NCBI RefSeq assembly: GCF_052156535.1
Contig: NZ_JBQKUP010000026.1
Coordinates: 62,001-126,000 of the forward strand
DNA from: Nitrospira_E sp052156535
GTDB lineage: Bacteria; Nitrospirota; Nitrospiria; Nitrospirales; UBA8639
Length of the DNA: 64,000 bases
Direction: 5' to 3'
Shown piece after piece: positions 55,027 through 63,503 of this stretch. The notes under the pieces were generated by a model that was not told the DNA's origin, searched no databases, and was given only the letters and a program-made list of their open reading frames with translations. Within the stretch, counting starts at the first letter, position 1. Each line of letters opens with the position of its first letter. A program made the translations under genes and the position numbers.

Positions 55027-55095
55027 CATCAGAGTAAATAAAGCAGAACACGCAATTTCTCACGTCTGAGACAATTTTCAAAAAGGAGGACTTCC

Positions 55096-55569
55096 ATGAA
55101 GGCAAAAAAAGGTGTGATCGATTTTCTCAATAAAATTCTGACGAATGAACTCACTGCGATTAATCAATATTTTCTGCATGGCGAAATGTGTGGAAATTGG
55201 GGTTATGAACAGTTGCATAATGAAATCAGGAAACATTCGATTGATGAAATGAAGCATGCAGAGGAACTGATTGAGCATATTCTCTATTTGGAAGGTGTTC
55301 CCAATCTGCAGAAATTGGGTACGCTTAAAATTGGAGAGACGGTTCCTGAGCAATTTAAATCAGATTTGGCTCTTGAACACGAAGCGGTGGTCCTTCTCAC
55401 TGAGGCCATCGCCCATTGTGCCACAGTGGGAGATTTTACCACTCGTGCCAAGTTGGAAAGTATTATTAAAAGTGAAGAAGAACATATCGACTGGATCGAA
55501 ACGCAAGTGGAAACCATCAAGCAGGTGGGGGTAGAAAATTATCTGGCCCAACACATGCACGAAAAATAA
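55096..55569 (+). CDS. bfr: bacterioferritin
   Basis: The 157-residue protein is a four-helix ferritin. It has the di-iron ligand residues in LTNELTAINQYFLHG, SIDEMKHAEEL, ALEHEAVVLL and SEEEHIDWIE. Met52 in DEMKHAE is the usual haem b ligand between subunits, so this is Bfr rather than Ftn. It stores iron and removes peroxide. AGGAGG precedes the start. It is a single gene, followed by a strong hairpin. Confidence 0.95.
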   Translation: MKAKKGVIDFLNKILTNELTAINQYFLHGEMCGNWGYEQLHNEIRKHSIDEMKHAEELIEHILYLEGVPNLQKLGTLKIGETVPEQFKSDLALEHEAVVLLTEAIAHCATVGDFTTRAKLESIIKSEEEHIDWIETQVETIKQVGVENYLAQHMHEK

Positions 55570-55593
55570 CCGCTTCCGTTTCTGAAACTTCAT

Positions 55594-55633
55594 AGGGCTT
55601 TCTGGGATTACTGATGGAATCCTGGAAAGCCCT
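55594..55633 (+). terminator. long hairpin after bfr
   Basis: AGGGCTTTCTGGGATT and AATCCTGGAAAGCCCT pair almost perfectly around an 8-base loop. The T-run after it is weak (GTTTC). It may be a terminator or a 3' stabilising hairpin. Confidence 0.55.
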
Positions 55634-55740
55634 GTTTCATGTCATGGAGGAGGGGTGAGTTTACCGTAAAAGGGAGTGTTGAATAATAAAGATTTTCACG
55701 GACAAATTTGCCCAGGATTAGATTCCTCATCAAAGGCTCC

Positions 55741-55886
55741 GGGTCGGTTCAAAAAAGGATGCCCTGAGTCTTCCCGAAGGGTCCGTCCAGCAAGGTCGCA
55801 GCCGTTTTTACGCGCGGAGCGTACGCGTAGTACGTGAGCACGGAAAAATGGCGAGAACGCCGCTGGCGGCTTTTTTCAACAGACCC
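55741..55886. mobile_element. MITE-like element, 146 bp
   Basis: The ends GGGTCGGTTCAAAAAAG (55741-55757) and CTTTTTTCAACAGACCC (55870-55886) are inverted repeats matching at 15 of 17 positions. The interior holds further hairpins: GCCGTTTTT (55801-55809) pairs with AAAAATGGC (55844-55852), and GCCGC-TG-GCGGC (55859-55870) is followed by T6. No coding capacity and no clear target duplication. It may also act as a terminator between bfr and the TonB gene. Confidence 0.6.
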
Positions 55887-55946
55887 TAAAACTGTTTGCA
55901 GAGGAGGCTGTTGCAAATCTGGTGAATGCGATCGTTGGCCTGCCCG

Positions 55947-58019
55947 TTATGCCGGGAAAAACCACGTCAGCCCACCCATGAACATCCGTGGAGTGCCGGG
56001 GACAAAGTGAATATCGGCAACACCTCCTGCGGGTTCTCCGGGAAGACGGGAATCATAATAAAACTGGGCCTGACGCCAATCGGTATCAGTTAAATTGCGG
56101 ATGCTAAAAAATGCCTCTAGGCGTCCGGTTGGTGGCGCAAGAGGGATTTTGTAGCGAAGAACCAGATCGAAAATCGTAAATGGTTCCAGTTTCACGCTGT
56201 CATCTTCCGTGCCGGCACGGCTTCCCACCGTCAACATTTGCAACGTTCCCGATAGTCCAATTGGTAAGTGGGCTGTGACCGATGAAAATGCGGTGAATTC
56301 GGGTGCCAGCGGGACGGCATCTCCCGTTTTTCGAAACTCGGCATGAGTATACGTGATATCTCCTCGAATTGAGAGCCACTCCATTGGAGTGAAGCGAGCG
56401 CTGAATTCCGTACCAAGCCGTCGCGTTTTCCCTCGCGGTTCGGTCGTCCCTTCATCCCCCACGAACACTAGTTCTGAATCAAGATCCAACAGCCAAGCCG
56501 TAGCCAGGAATTTCGTCCAGGTCCAGGGTTGACTGCGGATGCCCAACTCATAGCCAATGGCTCGGGTTAAGCTGTTAGTCGAAGGGTTTTCCACAGCATC
56601 CCGCGCATCATTGCTGTGAAAACCGGTTCCAACATTTAAGAAAAATTCCGTCTGGTACCAGGGACCAAAAACGAGATTGGCTTTTCCGCTGGCGATGGCA
56701 TTAGAGGCTGTCCCGTTTGGTCTTTCCGAGCAGTCTGCCCCGCAACGATCTTTCACATTATACGTGAAAACGTCAACCCGGCCGCCTCCCACAAATCGCA
56801 TCCAGGAAAGGAATTGAAGGTCCAACTTCAGATAGGGGGAATAGGACGCTTCGAAAATGTCTGATTCCTGTGTGATCGCCAGGGACGAGCGTTTCTGTTG
56901 CGTGCCCAACCGCACCTGGATTTGATCAAAGCGTGTCTGAAGTCCGGCCGTCATGGTGCCCTCATAATTGAGCAGGCGAAAAATCTGCCGATAACCGATA
57001 TCACTTCCGGTCAACCATCGTCGGTCGGTCTGTTCAATCCCGTCACCATTTACCGGATCGTTAAGATAAAACGTGAAGTTGCTAAACAGGGACAGGTAAT
57101 AATATTGAGCCCACAGATTGGCGAATACCGTCCCTCCGCCGGGTAGATCGTAATGGTAATCCAATCGACCGGTGCTTCGTACCGATTTGCCGCCTTCTGA
57201 AGGATCAAGGGAACCAAAGCGGTCCACTCCTCCGGACCTCACGTCCCGCAAAGGAATTTGGCCTGACCCGTTCCATCGTCCATAATATTGGGAAAGCGTC
57301 ACACTGAGTTGGGATGTGGCTGAGGGATCAAACGTCAGTTTCGCCAGTCCGTTGTATCGGGTATTGCGATTGACAAAATCATAGGGGCCGTCGGTGTAAT
57401 AAAATTCTCCTGCAAAGAGGGTGCGGAATCTATCGTGAGTGGGAGAGGTCATGAACAGATGCCGTTGGGTATTAAAACTCCCTCCGGCGGATTGGACTAT
57501 GGTTTGGGGAACCGACTCACGGGTGACATAGTTGGCAGCGCCGGCAGTGGCAAAGTCCCCATACTCCACATGGTAGGGTCCTTTTTTGACCGTAATTTCT
57601 TCAATAGTTTCAGGGATAATGAAATTGATGTCCCCATATCCCTGTCCATGCGCATGGCTGCGCATGTTGATTGGCATGCCATCCACGTGAAGGGCCAGGT
57701 CTGTACCATGATCGGCGTCAAAGCCGCGCAGGAGAAACTGGTCAGCCTTTCCGGCGCCGCCTGAATGTTCCAAGGTAATAAGACCGGGAGCCAACCGTAA
57801 TAAATCCGCAGGCCGGCCTTGAGGTTGAAGCAGGATATCCTCATTGAGAATGATTCGATTGGAAGAAGCCGCAATGGGGCGTTCTCCAACGACCTGCACC
57901 TCTTCTAAAACCGTGACGTCCTCCTGGTCATGGCCTGATGCCGACCCGGCCCAAAAGAGGCTGAAGAGAACACAGGTCGGGGAACATACCGCCAGCGTGT
58001 GAAGGTGCCGCCTACCCAT
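55947..58019 (-). CDS. TonB-dependent outer-membrane receptor
   Basis: A 690-residue protein with a signal region, a plug (EVQVVGERPIAASSNR and DQFLLRGFDADHGTDLALHV) and a 22-strand barrel ending in a C-terminal aromatic (GGLTWFFPA). TonB receptors import large metal chelates. Beside NikR, its promoter palindrome and a Ni/Co transporter, nickel uptake is a likely task (inference). Other choices include siderophores or cobalamin. The gene is preceded by a strongly structured promoter. Confidence 0.88.
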   Translation of the reverse strand: MGRRHLHTLAVCSPTCVLFSLFWAGSASGHDQEDVTVLEEVQVVGERPIAASSNRIILNEDILLQPQGRPADLLRLAPGLITLEHSGGAGKADQFLLRGFDADHGTDLALHVDGMPINMRSHAHGQGYGDINFIIPETIEEITVKKGPYHVEYGDFATAGAANYVTRESVPQTIVQSAGGSFNTQRHLFMTSPTHDRFRTLFAGEFYYTDGPYDFVNRNTRYNGLAKLTFDPSATSQLSVTLSQYYGRWNGSGQIPLRDVRSGGVDRFGSLDPSEGGKSVRSTGRLDYHYDLPGGGTVFANLWAQYYYLSLFSNFTFYLNDPVNGDGIEQTDRRWLTGSDIGYRQIFRLLNYEGTMTAGLQTRFDQIQVRLGTQQKRSSLAITQESDIFEASYSPYLKLDLQFLSWMRFVGGGRVDVFTYNVKDRCGADCSERPNGTASNAIASGKANLVFGPWYQTEFFLNVGTGFHSNDARDAVENPSTNSLTRAIGYELGIRSQPWTWTKFLATAWLLDLDSELVFVGDEGTTEPRGKTRRLGTEFSARFTPMEWLSIRGDITYTHAEFRKTGDAVPLAPEFTAFSSVTAHLPIGLSGTLQMLTVGSRAGTEDDSVKLEPFTIFDLVLRYKIPLAPPTGRLEAFFSIRNLTDTDWRQAQFYYDSRLPGEPAGGVADIHFVPGTPRMFMGGLTWFFPA

Positions 58020-58065
58020 GGAATTGGTAAAAAAACGAGCGTGGGAGCGAAGGAGAAACTTGAGA

Positions 58066-58136
58066 GTAACACGAAAATTAAATTAGTAGCACGACTTTTA
58101 GCAAGGTCCGCTGACATTGTCAATCCAAAGTCGTGC
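58066..58136 (-). promoter_or_regulatory. TonB-receptor promoter with operator repeats (candidate NikR site)
   Basis: On the minus strand TTGACA (58118-58123) and TAAAAG (58095-58100) are 17 bases apart. Perfect 10-bp inverted arms GCACGACTTT/AAAGTCGTGC at 58089-58098 and 58127-58136 flank the promoter. GTGCTAC (58086-58092) and GTGTTAC (58066-58072) repeat directly 20 bp apart. GTGTTAC equals the half-site described for Geobacter NikR. Confidence 0.6.
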
Positions 58137-58219
58137 GGCAAAGGCATCGAGAGAAGAGGCATGGGGAGGAGAGGAAGCCATGCGGTGTGACAGAAAAGTC
58201 TTGAGAGGAGGAATGAGCG

Positions 58220-58636
58220 CTATTTCACGGCTTTTCCCGTGGTCGTCATCGTGAGTTGTCCATGCTTGACTCCTTTGGTTTTAATCAACAGATTTGCTAA
58301 ATCAACGAGGGCTGAACTTCGCCCTCTGACCACAATGACTTCCAGACAATGGTCGTGATCCAAATGCACATGCAGATTCGAAATGATTTGCTTCCCGTAT
58401 TCGTGCTGATGGTGAGTTAATTGCTGCAGCACATCTGATTGATGATGGTCATACACGAGGGTAATGGTGCCGACAGTTTCTTTATTTCCGCCCCATTCTT
58501 CCCCCACAAGCTGATTGCGGATGAGGTCTCGAATCGCCTCAGAACGATTCTGGTATCCTTTCCGGTTGATGTGTTGATCAAAAGCGGCAAGGAGTGTTTC
58601 TTCAAGGGAAACTCCAAAGCGGACCAATTGACTCAT
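58220..58636 (-). CDS. nikR: nickel-responsive regulator NikR
   Basis: The ATG at 58636 (MSQLVRFGVSLEETLL) is preferred. The N-terminal ribbon-helix-helix is followed by a C-terminal ACT-like nickel domain. Its metal ligands are typical: HHQHEYG, then HVHLDHDHCLEVIVVRG. NikR represses or activates nickel transporters when Ni2+ is bound. It sits between the TonB receptor and the Ni/Co transporter, so it probably controls both. Confidence 0.92.
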   Translation of the reverse strand: MSQLVRFGVSLEETLLAAFDQHINRKGYQNRSEAIRDLIRNQLVGEEWGGNKETVGTITLVYDHHQSDVLQQLTHHQHEYGKQIISNLHVHLDHDHCLEVIVVRGRSSALVDLANLLIKTKGVKHGQLTMTTTGKAVK

Positions 58637-58824
58637 GTCATATTCCTTCCAGGCAGATTTTGAGATGCCTCCTATCCTATGGTCTTTTCTGTAAAAAGAC
58701 AATTGATGGGCCAGACGAGAAGACCGGTCCGAACATCATGACAACCGATCGGCCTAAAAGGCCGAGGAGGATGTGAAGTCGCGTTGATGAAGGCGGGATG
58801 CGTGAAGGCTTGAGGAAAGACTCG

Positions 58825-59574
58825 TTAATGCCAGAGCGCGGATCCTGAGGAAAATGCCACCACAATCCCGAGAATGGTGGTCATCACGGCCACGCAAGCC
58901 TGAAGCCCGTTATGGAGCCATGTCAGGGATCGGGCTGAATACCAAAAAGGAATAGCCATGACCACGGACAGGAGGCCCATGCCGAGAATCGATCCTAACC
59001 CGAAAAGGAGGATATACATGATGGCTTGGCTCATGGACAGGGTGGCGTTCAGCGTTAAGAGGATCAGCGCGGCTGATCCGGCCATCCCGTGCATTAGGCC
59101 GATCAGCAACGCACGATAGGGAAAACCATGAGCATGATCATGGGACGTATTGTCAGGGTGTGTGGGTTCGGTATGCGCATGGGCATGAAAGTGAGGAGGG
59201 CGATCCGGATGTTGGTGAACATGAAAATGAATCCGGTTTTTTAGTAGTCGTCGGAACACGTCGAGTCCCAGACCTATTAACATCAAACCCACCATGAGTT
59301 CCAATCCTGCAGCGAATCGTTCGGGAATGATGCTGCCCAACAACAAAACCAGCGAACTGAAGATCAACAAGGTCAGTGTATGCCCCAATCCCCAGACCAT
59401 CCCCTGTTTGACGGTTTGCGCGATCGATCCACTTCGGGTGGCTAAAGAGGCTACGGCTGCAGCATGGTCGGCTTCACAAGCATGGCGCATACCCATTAAA
59501 AATCCTAATCCAAGAATACTGAGCATCATAATCCTTTGTGATCCGGGCAAGACGGTCGGTGTTGGTGAATCCAT
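58825..59574 (-). CDS. nickel/cobalt transporter (NicO/HoxN-like)
   Basis: Up to 249 residues, six to seven helices. Start ATG at 59574 or, coupled with the upstream small frame, ATG at 59529. The metal-permease motif RHACEADHAAAV (H-x4-DH) in helix 1 is clear. A His-rich cytoplasmic or periplasmic loop (HFHVHQHP, HFHAHAHTE, HDHAHGF) lies between helices. This suits Ni2+ or Co2+ transport. It is next to NikR. Confidence 0.85.
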   Translation of the reverse strand: MDSPTPTVLPGSQRIMMLSILGLGFLMGMRHACEADHAAAVASLATRSGSIAQTVKQGMVWGLGHTLTLLIFSSLVLLLGSIIPERFAAGLELMVGLMLIGLGLDVFRRLLKNRIHFHVHQHPDRPPHFHAHAHTEPTHPDNTSHDHAHGFPYRALLIGLMHGMAGSAALILLTLNATLSMSQAIMYILLFGLGSILGMGLLSVVMAIPFWYSARSLTWLHNGLQACVAVMTTILGIVVAFSSGSALWH

Positions 59575-59807
59575 GGGTGCCGGGCTGCTACGCCTTCTCC
59601 CGTTGGAACGGAAAGCTTGAGGGCACGAACCGTGGCATTTCCCATGTTGACACAGCGTAGGGAATGGTCCATGTGAGATGACACGTCAAGTGCGAAGGCT
59701 TTTTCCGGAGATTGTTTAATGGATTCCATATCAATCATAAACGGAGGCCTATGGTTTGGAGAATTGAATTGGTTCTGAGGCGAAAATCTTGAAAAAGTTT
59801 CAGACAT
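59526..59807 (-). CDS. small hypothetical protein coupled to the Ni/Co transporter, doubtful
   Basis: A 93-residue reading frame. Its stop TGA overlaps the alternative transporter start at 59529 (ATGA), which suggests coupling, but it also overlaps the longer start. No family is recognised. It contains MIDMESIKQSPEKAF and later KLSVPTGEGV. Possibly an accessory peptide of the nickel module. Confidence 0.4.
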   Translation of the reverse strand: MSETFSRFSPQNQFNSPNHRPPFMIDMESIKQSPEKAFALDVSSHMDHSLRCVNMGNATVRALKLSVPTGEGVAARHPWIHQHRPSCPDHKGL

Positions 59808-59876
59808 TGGAAAAGCCTCATGAAGAACACAAGGCAGTATATAACATATTCCTCACAGCAAGCCGAGTAAGGCCTG

Positions 59877-60383
59877 TTAGAGAAGAGTTAGTGATTGTTG
59901 AGTCGGCAAAGGTGTGTGGGATGATTCGTGAATGAATGAGGTGATCATGGCGCAAGTCTTTTCAACCGAAGCGGCGACACCCGGGCTTAGATTGGCTCCA
60001 AAGGAGGTATCTAACACTTCAATGAGAAAGACGGTGATATCTTGAGGGAACGCATCTTGAAAGATGATCCGCCCGGCATGGACGGCATGATCCCAACGAA
60101 AAATATGCGGATTGAAATTTGGTGGAGGTCGTTTTGTTAGGTCACGGCCGGAAAGTTTAAAAATGGTGCCCGGTTCGGAGTCGCTGGAGCAGGCATCGAT
60201 CATAGTCAGCTTGGCGGCCCCTTGAGCCTGAAACAGCACATCGATCCCATTGGTGCCTGCCTCAATAATCTGAAGATCGGATTGAGGATGTTTGGAAAAA
60301 TATGATTGGAGTCGGTGAGCCACAACAACTCCTATCCCGTCATCCTTTCGATAGAGATTCCCGCATCCGATGATCACATGCAT
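59877..60383 (-). CDS. hydrogenase-type maturation protease
   Basis: ATG at 60383 gives a 168-residue protein with MHVIIGCGNLYRKDDGIGV, then EAGTNGIDVLF and MIDACSSDSEPGTIF. The HyaD/HycI-type metal-sensing Asp/Glu residues are present. Such proteases trim the C-terminus of the nickel-containing hydrogenase large subunit after Ni insertion. No hydrogenase structural genes are in the window, so its target is elsewhere. It fits the nickel module. Confidence 0.85.
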   Translation of the reverse strand: MHVIIGCGNLYRKDDGIGVVVAHRLQSYFSKHPQSDLQIIEAGTNGIDVLFQAQGAAKLTMIDACSSDSEPGTIFKLSGRDLTKRPPPNFNPHIFRWDHAVHAGRIIFQDAFPQDITVFLIEVLDTSFGANLSPGVAASVEKTCAMITSFIHESSHTPLPTQQSLTLL

Positions 60384-60484
60384 CCGTGAAGTGTAGGAGC
60401 ATGTTGAGGTGTTCGGCAATGGTAGTCCAAATTTCACAGGCAGAGCCGGAGAGACCAGAGAGTTGGAACGGGAGGCGCTCTGGG

Positions 60485-62317
60485 TTACTTACCTAACGCC
60501 CGATCCAGATTGAAGGCGGCGCTGATGAGGGCGAGATGCGTAAAGGCTTGCGGGAAATTGCCGAGTGCCTCGCCGTGATGGCCGGTTTCTTCGGCATAAA
60601 GCCCCAGGTGGTTGGCATATCCGAGCATTTGCTCAAACACAAGACGGGCTTCTTCTAAGCGATTGCGATCCGCCTGTCCTGCGCGGGTCATGGCTTCTAC
60701 GAGCCAAAACGTACAAAGATTGAACGTGCCTTCCTCTCCGTCCAGTCCGTCCTGAATTTCGGATAAATTATACCGATAGACCAGTCCGTTGGAGACCAGG
60801 CCTCCTTGTTCCGGCTTCCGGTTGATGGCATCCAATGTCTTGAGCATACGGGGGTCGGTAGGTGAAACAAAAAACACCAGGGGCATCACTAAATTCGCGG
60901 CATCCAACGAAGTGCTGCCATATCGCTGGATAAAAGCCTGACATTGTGCGTCCCATCCCTTGGCCATGATTTCTTCATAAATACAATCCCGGGTTTTTAA
61001 CCAATGCTCGTGGTCGGCCGGGAAGGATCGTTTTTCTGCCAGACGTAGTCCACGGTCCACGGCCACCCAGCACATCAATTTGGAATAGACAAAATGTTGC
61101 TGGCCGCCTCGCACTTCCCATATGCCTTCGTCGGTGCGCTGCCAGTTGTCGCAGACCCAGTTGATCATGCGGCGAAGGTGTTTCCAGAGATCGTAGGAAA
61201 TGGGTGTGCCGTATTTATTATAGAGATACACGGAATCCATTAATTCCCCGTAAATATCGAGTTGGAGTTGGTTGTAGGCGCCATTGCCCACCCGGACGGG
61301 TCGTGAGCCGCGATAGCCCTCGAGATGAGACAATGTTTCCTCGGTGAGTTGGTGGCGTCCCTCGATACCGTACATCAGTTGTAAGGATCCGTCAGGATTC
61401 AATTCATGACAGCGGGCTTCCAGCCACTGCATGAAGGCCGAAGCCTCTTCGGTAAAACCGATACGTAATAAGCCATATAAGGTAAAGGCGGCGTCCCTGA
61501 TCCAGGTATAGCGATAATCCCAATTCCGAACCCCGCCGATCTCTTCGGGAAGACTGCAGGTTGGCGCGGCGACAATCGCCCCGGTTGGCTGGAACGTCAA
61601 CAATTTAAGAACCAAAGCCGAGCGATGGACCATTTCCCGCCAGCGACCGGTGTAGGTGCATTTGGATAGCCATCGACGCCAATGGTCGACCGTGTGTTTA
61701 AATAACTCTTCCGCTTGAATTTCCGGGCAGGAGAAGGTGGTCTGGGTGTGGTCAGGTCCCACCTCTTGCAGACAAAAATCGACCTCCTCTCCTTCTTGAA
61801 TGGTAAATTCGGTGACGATCATGTTGTCGTCCTGCGTCAGTGGAACCGTGGATCCAAGTCGAAGCGTCAGGCCCGGAGATTGAAAGCGCACCCCATCTTT
61901 GGCCATCGTGAGGGTATGGGTATCACGACCATAATTAAATGCCGGACGGCATTCGAGACGAAAGGTCATCGATTTTCTGATGGCTTGTACCCGACGGATC
62001 AAACCGTGCCGGATATAGTTGGAGGGGTGAAATCCGACCGGCATAAAATCGATTATTCGCCCGACTCCGGCAGGAGTATGAAACCGGGTCACGAGAACAT
62101 TGGTGTCGGGCCAATAGTACTGTTTGGACTTCACGCCGTCCGGAACGGGAGCGATCTTAAACCGTCCCCCCTTGGCATCATCCAGGATCGCGCAGAACAC
62201 GCTGGGAGAGTCGAAATAGGGAAAGCAGAACCAATCGATGGACCCGTTCATACCGACCAGTGCGGTTGTCTGCATGTTTCCGATCAGGCCGTAATTTTCG
62301 ATGGGCTGATAGGGCAT
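60485..62317 (-). CDS. GH15-family glucoamylase/trehalase-like protein
   Basis: The 610-residue protein has the GH15 N-terminal beta-domain (PIENYGLIGNMQTTALVG; DWFCFPYFDSPSVF) and an (alpha/alpha)6 catalytic domain. The domain contains GGVRNWDYRYTWIRDAAFT, YGIEGRHQLTEETLSHLEGY and a later EEGTFNLCTFWLVEA. Family members cleave trehalose or alpha-glucans. The substrate here cannot be set. It may relate to trehalose or glycogen turnover with the gluconokinase nearby. Confidence 0.88.
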   Translation of the reverse strand: MPYQPIENYGLIGNMQTTALVGMNGSIDWFCFPYFDSPSVFCAILDDAKGGRFKIAPVPDGVKSKQYYWPDTNVLVTRFHTPAGVGRIIDFMPVGFHPSNYIRHGLIRRVQAIRKSMTFRLECRPAFNYGRDTHTLTMAKDGVRFQSPGLTLRLGSTVPLTQDDNMIVTEFTIQEGEEVDFCLQEVGPDHTQTTFSCPEIQAEELFKHTVDHWRRWLSKCTYTGRWREMVHRSALVLKLLTFQPTGAIVAAPTCSLPEEIGGVRNWDYRYTWIRDAAFTLYGLLRIGFTEEASAFMQWLEARCHELNPDGSLQLMYGIEGRHQLTEETLSHLEGYRGSRPVRVGNGAYNQLQLDIYGELMDSVYLYNKYGTPISYDLWKHLRRMINWVCDNWQRTDEGIWEVRGGQQHFVYSKLMCWVAVDRGLRLAEKRSFPADHEHWLKTRDCIYEEIMAKGWDAQCQAFIQRYGSTSLDAANLVMPLVFFVSPTDPRMLKTLDAINRKPEQGGLVSNGLVYRYNLSEIQDGLDGEEGTFNLCTFWLVEAMTRAGQADRNRLEEARLVFEQMLGYANHLGLYAEETGHHGEALGNFPQAFTHLALISAAFNLDRALGK

Positions 62318-62558
62318 TGTTGAAAACGAGTCAGTCTCTTGATACGAGAGAGTCGGGTTGTTGAACGTCTCTTTTTGTCTACCTTATCAGAAAATCCAGG
62401 ATATGTCTGGAAAAAATGAGCCGAAAAACTCGGGATCACGCGGGTGCATGTATTGAGACATAAACCGTACTTGTTGTTATTCATGAAGGCAAACGGGCGA
62501 AATTTTTTTTTAGATGGTGTACCATGGGGTCCGGTTGAGCACAGGCGCAGAACATACC

Positions 62559-63386
62559 ATGCGTATCACACGATCCTATCCCCCAGTCGTGGAAATTTAT
62601 GGAGCCGAGTACGGCTATGAACGGATACTGAAGGACGATTTTTTCTCCGTGAATGTTCTGTATCGGAATCAGGAAGGCGAACGATATGTCCTTAAGCTCA
62701 GCGACTTTCGTTTTGTACTGGGCTGGCTGTTTCGCCCCTTGACGGGTTGGATATCCAGGCGGGAATATCGCATTTATCAGATGGTGTCTGACCTCCCGGG
62801 CATTCCAGCCTTAGGGCCGCGATATGGGAACCGAGGATATTTTCATCGATTTATTGAAGGACACACGCTTCATGAAATAGAAAGACGCATCCAGGAACAA
62901 TTTAACGTGGTGGTGGGAGATCCAGCGATGGCTACCTATGCCACATCGTTGGCTCCTGATTTTTTCGATCAATTACGGGGCATTGTTCAGGCGGTTCACC
63001 GGCGGCGCATTTTCTATGCGGACTTGAATAAACGGGGGAATATCATTTGTTCAACCGAAGGAAAGCCCTACCTCATTGATTTTCAAATTTGCCTGACTGT
63101 TCCGGTTCGGCAGGGTTGGGTGGGCGCGCTGACTGACAAGATCTTCCAACGCTTGATTCGGGAGGATCTTTATCATCTGTATAAACACAAACATACGTTT
63201 CAACCCCAGAGATTATCCGAGAAGGAACAGCAGTTGGCGAAACGATCGGATTTAAATAGGCGATACCACCGCTTTCTCTGGCGGCCCTACATTGCGCTGA
63301 AACGGATGATCTATCCGCATGGGAGCAATGAAACCATCTGGTATAAGTGGAAAAAGGAAAGAGATCAATCTCCCAGAATGCCCTGA
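62559..63386 (+). CDS. kinase-fold protein (Bud32/LPS-kinase-like)
   Basis: ATG at 62559 gives 275 residues. It has a catalytic loop FYADLNKRGNII (D-x4-N form), then a metal motif YLIDFQ (DFQ in place of DFG). YVLKLSDFRFVLG carries a likely Lys. This layout resembles RIO/Bud32 or the lipopolysaccharide kinases that phosphorylate sugars in envelope glycolipids. The substrate is unknown. It is divergent from GH15. Confidence 0.7.
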   Translation: MRITRSYPPVVEIYGAEYGYERILKDDFFSVNVLYRNQEGERYVLKLSDFRFVLGWLFRPLTGWISRREYRIYQMVSDLPGIPALGPRYGNRGYFHRFIEGHTLHEIERRIQEQFNVVVGDPAMATYATSLAPDFFDQLRGIVQAVHRRRIFYADLNKRGNIICSTEGKPYLIDFQICLTVPVRQGWVGALTDKIFQRLIREDLYHLYKHKHTFQPQRLSEKEQQLAKRSDLNRRYHRFLWRPYIALKRMIYPHGSNETIWYKWKKERDQSPRMP

Positions 63387-63503
63387 TTCTCTGATCGACG
63401 TGTGAGGAAGGGGCCCTCCCTCGTGCCTCATCATGAACTCTTCTCTCTCCGGGAACAATGTCCAAATCATTGCAGCTGTTCGTATCATGACCTCGCAGAT
63501 CTG

